Source: Chrysaora quinquecirrha | Taxonomy: Eukaryota > Cnidaria > Scyphozoa > Semaeostomeae > Pelagiidae | Assembly (NCBI GenBank): GCA_014526335.1 | Contig: JACTAT010000052.1 | Location: 558,001-622,000, forward strand | DNA: 64,000 bases | Reading direction: 5' to 3' | In this document: positions 46,706 to 57,824 of the stretch, one piece after another | How the letters are laid out: each line of letters opens with the position of its first letter | How positions within the stretch are numbered: position 1 is the first letter of the stretch | Program-made: the position numbers and the translations under genes | The notes under the pieces: model-generated | The model's input: the letters and a program-made list of their open reading frames with translations, nothing else | The model's database searches: none | Told to the model about the DNA's origin: nothing

Positions 46706-47540
46706 TAACAGTAGTGTGGCGCAACAGCGATAGATTCTCACGGACAAATATATGAATTTTAGGGATGTGGCATGCCATTACTTACATACATTGGTCGTGT
46801 TGTTGCTGTTAGACCCAAACATTTCAGAATTTTTGCTTCGTTTTGTCAAGCAAATATTCAAACAAGCGCGAATTTCAGCCATGGAGCAAATCAGGGGTGT
46901 CAAAATTTGAACAGTGGGTAAGTAAGTGCATCGAAGGTGGAAGAATTCAAATTTGGATGTCTGTCTTCCTTCTAATGCACAAAGAAGCCATTTCAACATC
47001 TTTAAAGAAGAGCAGAGGTCTTAGTAGCCTGCGTCTCTGGGTCTTGTTTTGCTGATATAACCGCAAATCTGTCCCACTTTCGAAAGGAGCGTTTCTGAAA
47101 AGGTCTTTCGCTTCATCCACATTTGATCCACACCTGTTGGCTAAGTGGAGCTTCTTCAAAATGAGGTGAATTGTTCTGGGACACCTGTTACCCCCAGTTT
47201 TAGCGAGGAATGGAAAAAATTGCGGGTTTATTAGTCAGAGCATTGGTCAGAAAAATTACCAAAACAACTTTTTGTGACCAGTAATCATCTCTGACGTCAG
47301 CATAGTCACGTGACACTAAAATCATGGCAGCTCAAAGCAGAGGAAGAAGATGAAGTGAAAAGACGCAAAGTTGGTGTTTTTGCTTGAAAATGACAGAAAA
47401 CTACAAAATACTATCATGGGAAGAAAAATTCATGCTTACACTGCTTCATGACTCTGTTTTGCTGATGAAAAACAAAGGGATAATAAAATATCGCTTTGTT
47501 TACGGAAAGCTTATCAAAGACCAGAAGCTCAGGAATCAAA

Positions 47541-50500
47541 ATGGAGCGTGTGATTCTTCCATCAGCGGTCATCTTGCTTTTGTTAGTGCTTACTTGTAAA
47601 TGCCAAAACATCTCATTTGGGAATGAAACTTTGAGGAATAACTCTGCAGCTTCAAATATAACGGGAGCAAGAAACAGAACGCTTGAAAATGGTATTAATT
47701 TTAGTTGCAAATGGAATTACGATTTCAAGCTTCTTCAATCAGCAACATCATCCGTTGTCATTTTGAGTGGTGTGTTTGTTCTCTCACTCGGTATGATAAT
47801 CTTTTTATTATTTCTCGTTTTTATTCCGTAATAGTTATTAGTATGTTATTTTCAGTAAGTTATAATAATGGTAGAGGTTTTCAATGTTTTCAATAAAGGT
47901 TGACGATTTTTTCATGTCTTTTTTGAAACTTCAGGCCTAAGGTAGTCTGGCTAAAAGCCGCGAAATTTAGATCTTGGAGAAAAACTCATCGAATTTTTGC
48001 GCTCATAGTGATTCCTGAAACTGCACTAACAGCAACCATAGCTACCAAACCCATACATAAACTGCTGATATCATTGGCAGGGCCGCTGCCCCCTTCCACT
48101 ATTGTTTGGTGGGGTTTGGGGGAGGGGGCTATTGAGTAGTATTCTTTTTTTGGCGCATTCATGAGAGCTGTTGTTCTGAGAACGATTTTCCATTGTTTTG
48201 AGAACAATAGCCCCCAAAAAATGGCTAGGATAGCTCCCAAAGGTTTGAATGCTATCAGAATTAAGTACCTAGGGACCTTAAACTGCATTCTTACCAATAA
48301 AAATTGCCTCCCTTATTTAATGAGACTGTCTATGTTGGTATGCCCCCAGTCCTCCAATTAAGAGGTCCTCTGCAGGCAATAAGGGGCCAATAAGTTGGTA
48401 GTGAAATCTGAATTATGGGAAGTCAACAAATAGCAGAATGAACTATTCATTCAAAAAGCTATAGTTTCCACATCGATAACCATTTTAATAATTATTTCAA
48501 AATTTTTTACTTTGTTCATTAAAAATTCAAAAATATTTACAATCTCAAATCTCAACGAAAAGAAACGTAATGATGATTGACAAATTTGTTAGTCAAACAT
48601 CCTTTTCAAATTTGAAATGAGTCATGTTTTTTCTTTATTCTTTGTGAATTTTTAAGCATGTAAAAACAAAACCTCACCTGCAAAAAGAAATTATCAGTGG
48701 TACACCTGTGGTGAATCTTAGGGAAAATTCAGTGTGCTATTTTCTAAAGAAACAACTGGTGAAACCAAAGTAGCTATGAATCCATCAGTTTCAATGGTTT
48801 CTTTATTAATTTTCCTATCATTATACTGATCATGCTTATATTTTGTTTTAAAAGGCTAAGAAATTAGCCCAGTACAAGTCTCTTAAAATTTTCACATTCG
48901 AGTAATGAAAATTTCATAAGAGAGTAAATAAGATTTCTGAATTGATATACTAGTTTTGTTTAACTGATGCTTTTAACTTAAAAAGTTTTTTGGGATTTCT
49001 AAGTACTGTTTGTATAATTTTACTAAATAACCAGGGGGATTTGTAAACTTTAAGGGGGTGTGTATTCAAGGGGGCATCTAAAAGAGGATTTGACTAATAA
49101 ATGTTTTTGTATCAAGACTATTAATTTGGAAAGGTCCTTATCAGAGGCAACAGAAGCAAGGCATCAGGGCATCAGGCTGTAGGGCAGGAGCAACAAATTC
49201 AGGGTAAAACAATACAAGAATCAAATAATTTCACAATTTTTTTTAGAGGCAAGGGGGCACTTGCCCCCACTGCCCCCATCCTGTCAGCACCCCTAGTCCT
49301 GATTTGAATTTCATAGTAAACCTTTTTTGAACTCCTTGAGTTAGATTGAAACCAAATGAAAATGGGCACTTATCCCAATAAACACCCCTCGCTATTAAGA
49401 GGGACGTCGTGAGATTCTACTATAAGTTCTTTTCAGAAAAGAGCTCTTGTTTACTGATCAAAATAAAAGTTCTCCTAACTGCAGTCTTTGTATTGGTTTC
49501 CAGCACAGCTTTGGTATCTTTATGAAACCCTGAAAGTTTCTTGTGTTGTTATTTTTTCTAATAAAAAAGTTTGATGGTTCAGGTTCATCCATTCCAAAAC
49601 TCTTCAGACATAATTTCTCTTTGCGGACAAAACCTGACAAAACAGTCACTTCATTGTCGCATTAGATTATTATATGAAATCATACATAATGTCACATAAA
49701 GTTAACAGATTTTTAATACTGATAAGTATTTAAAGAAACTTGTCCTCTTCCTCTAATCATATTACTTTAGATAAGTGTCAATTGCTAATTTAAAATGGTC
49801 AATATTCTTTTTGAAAATTTTGAAGTTTGGATCTGATCCACTGGAATGAAGTGCCCCTGGCAAGATATACAACTCAAGCAACCTCCCTGCATTGCGAAGC
49901 CTCGTTGCCATTCTAATGTTTGATGTAATGTACATATCAAACTCAAATTCCCAGATTATCATTGGGGGGAACTTCTGCAGGAGGTCTTCGTTTGCTTTAG
50001 CAGGGAATAGTAGGGGGTCTGAAGACTTTCGCTGGGCTTCTAGATCAGTAGCAATGCACTCCCATATTTTCCTCATAGCTACACAGTTCTGTCTTTCATC
50101 GTTAGTCATACTTGCAGGGTCACCGAATTCGTAGTCATCAATCATTGCAATACCCAATATTGCAAGCTTTATAAGATGCCCTTCGTTCTTTTGAGCCATC
50201 ATCACAATTGCACCACCAGCTACATACCCCCGCCACTTTCTCCGTGAATCGCAATCTTGCTTGGGTCAATACCGAACTCTGACGCATTCTCGATAATATG
50301 TTTGACTGCACAATAAAAATCAAGAGCGTTATTTGGGCATTTCGTTTCTGGTGCTATTCTATAGTCGACGTTAAAATAAACAACATCACATTCGACAGCA
50401 AAGTTGGAAACAAAAGCCTGGAAAATCTCTGCATCGCCGGCTACACACCCTCCCCATGAGCATAGATCACGGCGGCCCTGTCCTTTCTCGCTGCCAAGTT

Positions 50501-52900
50501 CTTTGGAATGCTAACGAAAACCGGCACTGAGGCGTCATTACCATCTCTAGGTGGTACTACAAATTTCGAATGCTCACAGGCAACTTCTGCAGCCTTTAAC
50601 GTTGGATGTTTTGCCACTTCGCCAAGCATTGCTATCCCTTGCCTAATAATGTCTGCGACTTCTGCAGGCGTCTTCTTTGACATATCCCAAATGTCTTTTG
50701 GGTACTTCGCAGCCATTTCCTTTTCCCACGCATCACATTCTGGGTCTCGAACCCCTTCAAGCTTGAAATTAAAAAGATTCTTTGACTCTACCCTTTCCAT
50801 GACGTTCTTGGTTTGGTTTTGTAGTTTTCGTGAGTAGGCCTAAATATCCAAATCCCAAAATGCAGAATCTGGTGCCTCCGTTTGTTTGCTAGCAAGCGGA
50901 ATAATCACTCATCACAGAATGTTTTGTGTTGATCAAGTTGTCAATCAATCAAATCGCTCCCTAATTATATTCTGGACAATAATTTTTTTTTTTGTCATCA
51001 TCATCATCATCATAATTTAAACATGCCCCCAGTTGGGACATGTAACATTATAAAAAATATAATTAAAAACAAAAGAACTCCTCACACCACAGAAGTGGTA
51101 AAAACTGGAGCTCTTACAACACAAGAATACATTTTTTTTAATAAATTCAAAAATACTACATTATTGATTAAAACTAAAGAAAAAGAGACTCGTGAGTAGA
51201 AAAAACGGAATATGAAACCAAAACATTGCAAAATTTCACGCGTGTCTTTACAGGAGGTTAGATTTTCTATAATTTGACATTTCGTACAGAAATTTTGCAA
51301 TATTTTTGTCTAAACGCCATTTTACTGCATTTTTCATGAGTGTTTCAAATTTTAACATTGTTGGATATCTATGAAAATATTCTGGAATATATTTTATCCT
51401 TATATCCTTGAGAGATTCACATTTCAAAAGAGTGTGATATTCATCACCTACTTCACTCATGTTGCACATATCACATTTTCTTAATTCATAATTTATTTTG
51501 CGCCATCTACCAGTTTCAACAGAAAGCTTGTGATTTGCTGTTCTGAACCAGCACAATTGTTCACTTAGTCTCAAAGGCAGTTTATGAAGATACTGCTCTG
51601 TTTCAAAATTTGCTTTTAGACATTTATACATTTTTCCCTTGTTAGAGGAATCCATATCACAATACCATTTCTGTAAAAATTGGACAATAATTTTGGATGA
51701 CATACATATCGGATGACACAATGTCTAAAAGTGTAACATCGGACAGAGAGCTCAGGCACTGGTCTGGAACTAAACCACTAAGACCACCATGTAAATAATA
51801 ATGCTTTCATTCTTCAAGTATAAAAAGAGGAAGCTTTGATAATAAATATTTGCATTACAGTAACAATGCAATTTTCTTTTATGTTAGGAAAGCATGAAAC
51901 ATGAATGAACAAATACTGTCAAATCTCCGAATACCGGCCACTTATAGATGCAAGGTCAAGTGGCCGTTACGGAGAGGTGGCCGTTAGTCGAAGGTTTAAC
52001 AATACTATTGGAAAGTGTTTTGGACTGAAGATCAGTGACCGTTATAGGGAGGTGGCCGCTTATTTGAGGTGGCCGCTATTGGTTCAACTGTAGTCTGCAT
52101 GTTCTGCTGAACAATTTTGTTCATTGTAATAAGAACTGTAATGCATCGAAAGATCTGCAAATTCTTAGATCTTTTTATAGGAATAATTGTACTACATTTT
52201 ACATTAAATTTCCATAATTTTTGTTATTGTTATTCTTATATTTTTTCTCTTGCCAGGGTACAAAAAGCGTCGAATTAGCTTCTTTCTGGTCGGATTCGTC
52301 GGAGCTGGAATCCTAACATATCTTGTTTGCCTTGGTGAGTCAAATTTATCATCTACTACAGTCATTCTCATTTCAGTCGCGGGTGCCTTCGCTTTGAGCC
52401 TATTCACAACCACTGTTTTGCACGTTGGATATTTCATAACCGCGCTATTCGCTGGATTATCCCTCGGTTTCGCCGCGTTAACTGTGTTTACAACTTTCAA
52501 GCTTTTCTACTCAATCGCAATCCCGTGCGTCGTCATTGCCGCGGTCGGCCTCGTTCAGGTATTCATCACTTTATGGTGGAGACGAGTCATGCTGATTACG
52601 TCAACCTCACTGCTTGGAGCCACTATGTTTTCTGGTGGGCTGGATTATTTCGTCGAGGGTTTGTTTATACTCAAGTACATAGAGCAGAAGATTTTCTACT
52701 CAAAAATCGCGCCACTTTGCTGGTATTCCTACATTATCTTTGGAGTTTGGCCTGCTTTATTTATCGCTGGCATGCTTATACAGTTTCTGTGGACTGGTAA
52801 GGAGAAGCATAAAACAAATTATGTATTCATCTATAGAAAACGAAAGAGAAATCCTGAAGAGCGCATTGGACTGACGTCTCGTAATGTTGACTATCAATAA
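47541..52900 (+). CDS. TMEM198: TMEM198-like multi-pass membrane protein (DUF4203), two exons
   Basis: Exons 47541-47790 and 52257-52900, joined in phase 1 across G|GG; about 298 residues. Residues 1-20 (MERVILPSAVILLLLVLTCK) are a signal peptide. An extracellular stretch with six N-glycosylation sequons follows (NIS, NET, NNS, NIT, NRT, NFS), then about seven hydrophobic segments starting with SSVVILSGVFVLSLG. The second exon carries the DUF4203 pattern: a helix after YKKRRISFFLVGF, GYFITALFAGLSLGFAAL, WWRRVMLITSTSLLGATMFS, then GLDYFVEGLF, close to the ALDYFVEG of TMEM198. The tail is short and basic (YRKRKRNPEERIGLTSRNVD). Vertebrate TMEM198 binds LRP6 and promotes Wnt signalling; whether this protein does so is unknown. 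The intron of about 4.5 kb contains an antisense gene. Confidence 0.82.
47791..49761. other. First part of the TMEM198-like intron, no gene seen
   Basis: AT-rich sequence. The frames at 47986-48297 (both strands) have no domain. The segment at about 49030-49300 contains G- and A-rich simple stretches only. Confidence 0.5.
49762..50800 (-). CDS. Alpha/beta hydrolase fold-3 protein (HSL/arylacetamide deacetylase-like), intronless, nested
   Basis: It runs from ATG 50800 to the stop at 49762 as one exon of about 346 residues once two lost bases are allowed. It has the oxyanion motif HGGG (sequenced as HGEGV because one G is missing from the run at 50453-50456), YFNVDYRIAPE after it, the nucleophile elbow IHGESGGG (the second lost G is in the run at 50227-50231), the acid region WEFEFDMYITSN and the catalytic histidine in PGALHSSG. 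The family hydrolyses short acyl esters and amides; the substrate here is unknown. Both frameshifts fall exactly within G-runs of catalytic motifs, which argues for sequencing error rather than decay. It lies antisense in the TMEM198-like intron and its lack of introns suggests retroposition. Confidence 0.85.
50985..51721 (-). mobile_element. 5'-truncated LINE (non-LTR retrotransposon) remnant
   Basis: The minus-strand frame 51721-51248 matches the C-terminal end of LINE reverse transcriptases: WFRTANHKLSVETGRW, then a zinc-knuckle-like CDMCNMSEVGDEYHTLLKC. The putative 3' end at about 50985 carries (ATG)n and an A-run, as LINE tails do. The polymerase domain is absent. It lies in the TMEM198-like intron. 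Confidence 0.8.
51925..52095. repeat. GGTGGCCGTTA-type repeat segment
   Basis: Motifs related to AGGTGGCCGTTA occur at about 51957, 51977, 52052 and 52067, with CCGGCCACTTATA at about 51934 in opposite orientation, as in a terminal-inverted-repeat element. A single related motif (GAGGTGGCCGTAAGT) is at 62292. Confidence 0.6.
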
Positions 52901-53863
52901 CGCCTCTAAAAACCAATGTAGATAGTTCTTAGTATTTAGTTAGCCTTAAAGCTAGGCGAGTGTGGTAATTCCTCGTTCTCGAGGGGGGAAGGGCACTTGA
53001 TCAGATTTTTTAAGGGACGTGCCACTCAAGCATCAAAAACATACCCAACCTTATACCGATTTTACGGAAATGTTTACCAGACCTTATACAAATTTTCCAT
53101 TCTTCAAACATAAAAATCGTGAAAATCTACACCATTCCTTAGGCCAAAACTCTAAAATCGTGAAAGCTCACACTGTCCTTACATCAAAATCGTGAAAATG
53201 AAGACCGCACCTTAAACCAAAATCGCAAAAATCAATACCGTTCCGGGCGGCACGTCCCCCCAGTATCAAAATTATACATAGTGCTCCCCCGGGTCCTCGT
53301 AATTCACATTGCAAATCTTTGTTTCCTTAATATGGGCATCAAAAGAAGCCTTGCATTAGCTCCAAAAACCTTGCAAATATTTACAAATAACTATTATATA
53401 TTTTATCTACAGAAATTTCCCATTCTGTTATAAAACATTGCGGTATAAAACTTTGCACTTTCACTCTTGCATGTGAAAACGCTTTTCTGTTCTTAAGTCG
53501 TAAGCGTTTCTACCTTCGAATTAAATTTTTTTCAAATATTTTAACCTTTATCCCTCTTTCTTGAAGTCTTTTTTTCTAATTTTCGTATTTTTTGTATAAT
53601 TTCAAATCACTGAATTGTACGAAAGTTTGGTTTTACTCAAATTAGTTTTTTGGAATTTTATAAGTAATTTTATGTAAAATAGTCTTCACCTTATGGACAG
53701 TTAGTTTTAGTTGAAAACAGTTTTAGTTTGAAGTAAGAAGTTATAATATTGGCCTAAATTCAGATACGGGCAACAGCCTTAACGACATACTAGCGAGAAG
53801 GCCCCCTCTCCCAGGGCCGACGAAGGAGGCAATACCGAAAACCTCTCTCACCCGACTTTCCGG

Positions 53864-54013
53864 AAATAGTAGACTTATTACTTGAGTTTTAGTGATCGCT
53901 ATTGAGTTCAACTGCTGGACGCTCAAACGCTCAAACTAGATTGAGTTTGAGCGATCTCGGTTCGGTGTTAGTCTCGGTTTGATGAGCGATACCTGGGACT
54001 CAGGTAATAAGTA
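53864..54013. mobile_element. Short inverted-repeat element, partner of 13050-13202
   Basis: Begins AGTAGACTTATTACTTGAGT and ends CTCAGGTAATAAGTACTT. The interior GAGTTCAACTGCTGGACGCTC and GTGTTAGTCTCGGTTTGATG matches the copy at 13050. Confidence 0.78.
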
Positions 54014-55020
54014 CTTTTTTAATGTTGGCCTACTTTTAAGGATGCATGTCACTTTCATATATCTTGCGGCTACTTAAAGTTAGATCTACGTTTTAGTATT
54101 ATAGACCAGCTGCCCGGGATGGACGGACCGTGATTCAGGACACAATAAGATATGACAAAAAAGTGTGAATCAATTATATCAAGTCCTTTTGGCTAGTCTA
54201 CGGTGCAGACCGTGGGCACACCGGTCTGCACCGCAGACTACTGTTTGGTAACACCGTTATCACTGCAAGGCGTTTTGTTAAACGCTAAACTCGAATGTGA
54301 ATCTTTATGCCAGGAAACATGTTCATCAGCGAGAAGCTGCAACGGCACCTCTCTGTACAACCCTGCTTTGCATACAGTTGAAAATCCACGATAATTACTC
54401 CCTGTTGTAATGAACTGCCTCTATTCACAGAACTGATTTGTGGATCTTTGATCCCTATTCACACTACGAAGAGTAGCCTATGGTTGGCCTACTTTTATGA
54501 TAATCTGGGCCTGGTCTAGGCTAGGTTAGTGTTAATAGTTATAGGGTGGAGAATGCATAGGCCGAGTCCACCTCGGAACCACCACTGAGTTACTCCGGGC
54601 CGATCCCTTGTTTTTCGCGTTCACGCTAGCATGAGACAGGCCCAGGTTTTCGTAACACAGGGCAAAGCCTAAGCTAGTTTCTGTAGGATGAACAGGGCTA
54701 GCAAATTCTATTCAATTTATCTCGGTTTTGCTAGCTTCTGACGTTAAGGAACATTTTTCTGGTCACTTTTCCCTTCAGTTCAGGGGTTCATCATAGGGAG
54801 ATTCATCTGTTTTGGTCACCGAATCATCTCGATGCGATAAAATCACGCCAACGTTACGCACAAGTGTAACCAACTCTAATTTTTTCATGCAACTTGTTGG
54901 ACGGAAAGTGCTTTGCATCCTTTAAAAATTTAGGCCATAGATTTTGCATTTTGTTTAAGAAGTAATGAATGATATTTGGCTCTTTTTGTATTTATAACAA
55001 TATTCTGCACCATAATGTAA

Positions 55021-55277
55021 AGGCCTGGATATACTAGGAGACATGTCGCGCGCGACATTGATGCTCCCCTCTGTGTCTCCCAGTTTAGCCACCTCGGAAA
55101 CTTTGTAGCGCGCGACAAAATTTGTATCAAGAGACACACAAATGTTTCTGAGAGACAACAGAACATAGAAATGACTCGGGGGACATGTTCTTGGTTTGTC
55201 ACTCGCATGTTTAGCCACCCTTGGAGACATGCCGAATACAGTGTCGCGGGCGACAAGTCTCCTAGTTTAGCCATAGC
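55021..55277. mobile_element. Family C palindromic element, full length
   Basis: Begins GGATATACTAGGAGACATGT(CGCGCGCGAC) and ends GCGACAAGTCTCCTAGTTTA; about 257 bp. Confidence 0.83.
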
Positions 55278-56329
55278 TTAAGGAAGCATAAGAAATACAA
55301 AAGACGTTGTTTGTGTAATGACTAACAATCATTATCGCGCGTTAATTTTTACATTGCATCAATTGACGCGCGTGAATTATCCATATTAAGAATCCATACT
55401 CTGCCGTGAAGCCGGAGAGATGCGATTCAGAAATAACGCAACGTTTCGATCCACGGCTAAGAACCTTGGTTACATTTATCATCTTAATCTTACTCTTAAT
55501 GATATACGTATTTAATAACCTACAAAGATTAAAGTTCAACAATGTTTCTCATCATTATTATTACATTTATTTGAAAGCCAAAGAGAAAACCAACTGACCA
55601 CACTATTCATCCTATCTTATCCTAGGATAACATCTTTCATTACCCTGCAAAGCTGTAAGAAACCATAGGATTTGTGTGTAACTTTAGTGTTACAATTTTG
55701 AAATATTTCTGATCAAATATCAAGGAATGTTTCAAGGGGGTATTTCGCTCCTCCGCTCCATAGAGCTTTTTAGGGACTTTTTTGGCTTCTTCCATTTTGT
55801 TCGAAATCATTGTAGCTCTCGGATGAATGACCCTCAACTTGCGGGGGAGGGGGTAAGGCTTTTTCCCGTCTTGTTTGACTTCGAGATTCTTGTTCTGTCT
55901 TGTGAATAGCCATCGCTTGGGGAGGGGGGGTACACTTTATTTTCATAAGCAACTGGACTTTTGGTCCAGCCTTGAAACTTGCTTTAAATATCTAGTATTT
56001 CAGCCCTCACTTAACAACATAGAAAAGACATCAATGAGTGTCAAACTTTTATGTAGTTTTGAAGCAGATTTTGGACGCATTTACGACACGAAATGAACGC
56101 AAAAGTTCTGGAGTTCGATAATTTGAGTGGACAGGTACTGTATACCCTTTGTTTACCCCATCAAGACCCGCCAATTTACTGATTGCAATATCGTTCATTA
56201 GACATCTATCATAGATCAGAATAAACCTTCTAACTATCCACTATACAGATCATCAGCAATATAAATTCACGGCTTTGAAACTTCTAAATCAGCAAGAATC
56301 AGCACTTTTCCTGCTAATACGTATCAGCT

Positions 56330-57034
56330 TTAGTTGTGAACTGACGACATTCTGGACCTCGAAAGTTTTGATCCCTTGAAATCCGGCATTTTCGAGTCAA
56401 TAAATCCATCTTTGATATCACTATCATCCGCACCGTTCTCGATCAAGAACGACGCACATTCAAAGTTACCACTTTGTACAGCATAATACAGCGGAGTCAT
56501 ATTACTTTTGTTTTTCGCATTAACGTTTGCACCGTGCGATACAAGCAACTCGACAGCTTCCGTAATGCCGAGCTGGGCTGCTCGATGTAACGGTGTAAAA
56601 CCCTCCTGATCTTTCAAGTCAATATCGATTCTTCGTTTCTTTTTGAATAATTTGCCAAGATCTTTAACATCCCCGTTATTGATGGCATCATGCAAAGGGT
56701 ATGACACCTTATGCGGAACTGAGCTGCTTCGTTTCAATGCCATTATTGCTTCGCTTGCCTCTTGACAAATTTCTAATTCTTTGATCTGTCCACGGTCTGA
56801 ATTCTCTACTGAGGAATTCGCACTTTTCCTTTGACAAGAAAGTAATAACGATTTCAACGATCTTCTTGGGTTGTGTTGTGCACCAACACCAATTATCCCA
56901 GATCTTCTTGCTGTGCTTGGAGATCCAAGAACCTCTGATTCTCTGTTATCGATTCTTTGTTCCTCTCTGTCCTTTCCCGGCTGCAAACTGTGAATAAACA
57001 TTTTCGATTGGCTTGAGATAATATTTTCCTGCAA
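56330..57034 (-). CDS. Ankyrin-repeat protein, PPP1R27-like, single exon
   Basis: 234 residues. A Ser/Arg-rich N terminus (residues 1-105) is followed by about three ankyrin units (about 115-215): YPLHDAINNGDVKDLGKLF, EGFTPLHRAAQLGITEAVEL, MTPLYYAVQSGNFECASFL, with the TPLH and GA(N/D) turn motifs. The lead-in SSSVPHKVSYPLHDAINNGD resembles the SVPHSVHFP segment before the repeats of vertebrate PPP1R27, and KVSY could be a weak protein phosphatase 1 docking (RVxF-like) site. The assignment is tentative because ankyrin repeats are common. ATG 57034 is the first in frame. The 71-bp satellite begins about 0.8 kb upstream. Confidence 0.72.
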   Translation of the reverse strand: MQENIISSQSKMFIHSLQPGKDREEQRIDNRESEVLGSPSTARRSGIIGVGAQHNPRRSLKSLLLSCQRKSANSSVENSDRGQIKELEICQEASEAIMALKRSSSVPHKVSYPLHDAINNGDVKDLGKLFKKKRRIDIDLKDQEGFTPLHRAAQLGITEAVELLVSHGANVNAKNKSNMTPLYYAVQSGNFECASFLIENGADDSDIKDGFIDSKMPDFKGSKLSRSRMSSVHN

Positions 57035-57824
57035 GTGATGATCTCTTGTTGATTTGACTCCATATCAGCGCTGAGGGATGATCTCCATTTATAAATTGTC
57101 ACTGTTTTTAAAATTTTCGATTTTGCAACAACACTGGTTTCCCTTCAACGCCTCCTGACGAAAGCCCGTTTCTTCTATTTCTCAAATCTGCCGTTTTCAG
57201 CCAATTTGTCTGTCAATGCAGATTTTTTTCCGATTAGCTCTTTATTGAAGTAACCAAAAAGACGGCCACTAGCCCCTGTACTCTTAAACCCTCGAAGAGC
57301 GGCTGCGACACCTTCGAGAGTCTCCTTATCGTCAAAGTCTCGTGGAAAAACAACTGCACCCGTGATATTTCATGTAAGACTCTTTCTACCCGAAACAACC
57401 TCCGATGCCTGTCCTATATCCTTCTGATTACTGCTGACGGCCCCTTTCTGTAGTTTTAATTATGGGGCATGTGGGAGAAATGCCCCCTCCAAGATTCTGA
57501 AAAGGTCGGCAGATTGATAAAAAACAATCTCATGTCTAGCATAATTTCACCAAGAAGTGGCACGATTTTTTAAAAGTTCCCTTTTAGCTGTTGTCTAACT
57601 AGCGGCGGCCAACTCCTGCCAGTACCTCTGAAATTTCGATTGAAACAATTTGATACCTTGTGAAACAATATGGTGTGAAATGTCGTGTGGAACAAAATGA
57701 GAATTTTCATAAAAATTACAGCTTGTCGATAACCAGTGTTAAATTTTTGTGCAATTGGAATTCTGTGAACACTCGCCAAAGGCGGCAAAACATTTGATAG
57801 ATTCACTTTGCTCGTTGGACGTGT
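57035..57824. other. Upstream spacer of the ankyrin gene, no feature seen
   Basis: No repeat or coding frame is supported. It should include the ankyrin gene's promoter. Confidence 0.45.

Larger units (their letters stand above)
45103..47540. other. Septin 3' region and spacer to the TMEM198-like gene
   Basis: An AATAAA at 45222-45227, about 120 nt past the septin stop, is a plausible poly(A) signal. In another frame the last septin exon is open to 45214 and ends at a GTAATT donor (see findings). A family C element lies at 46429-46705. The frames at 46843-47160 and 47384-47599 show no recognised feature. Confidence 0.55.
52901..56329. other. Intergenic, repeats only
   Basis: No coding sequence with support. 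It contains the short elements at 53864-54013 and 55021-55277, and AAAATCGTGAAA repeats around 53050-53230. The Cys-rich frame at 54203-54394 has no start context or homologue I know. Confidence 0.5.

Noticed and set aside
47384..47599. 71-codon frame overlapping the start of the TMEM198-like gene
   Set aside because: It overlaps the 5' untranslated region and signal-peptide region in another frame. The signal-peptide frame from 47541 is clearly the coding one; this could at most be an upstream ORF.
54203..54394. Small Cys-rich secreted-peptide-like frame
   Set aside because: No signal peptide, no splice context and no recognised spacing of cysteines.
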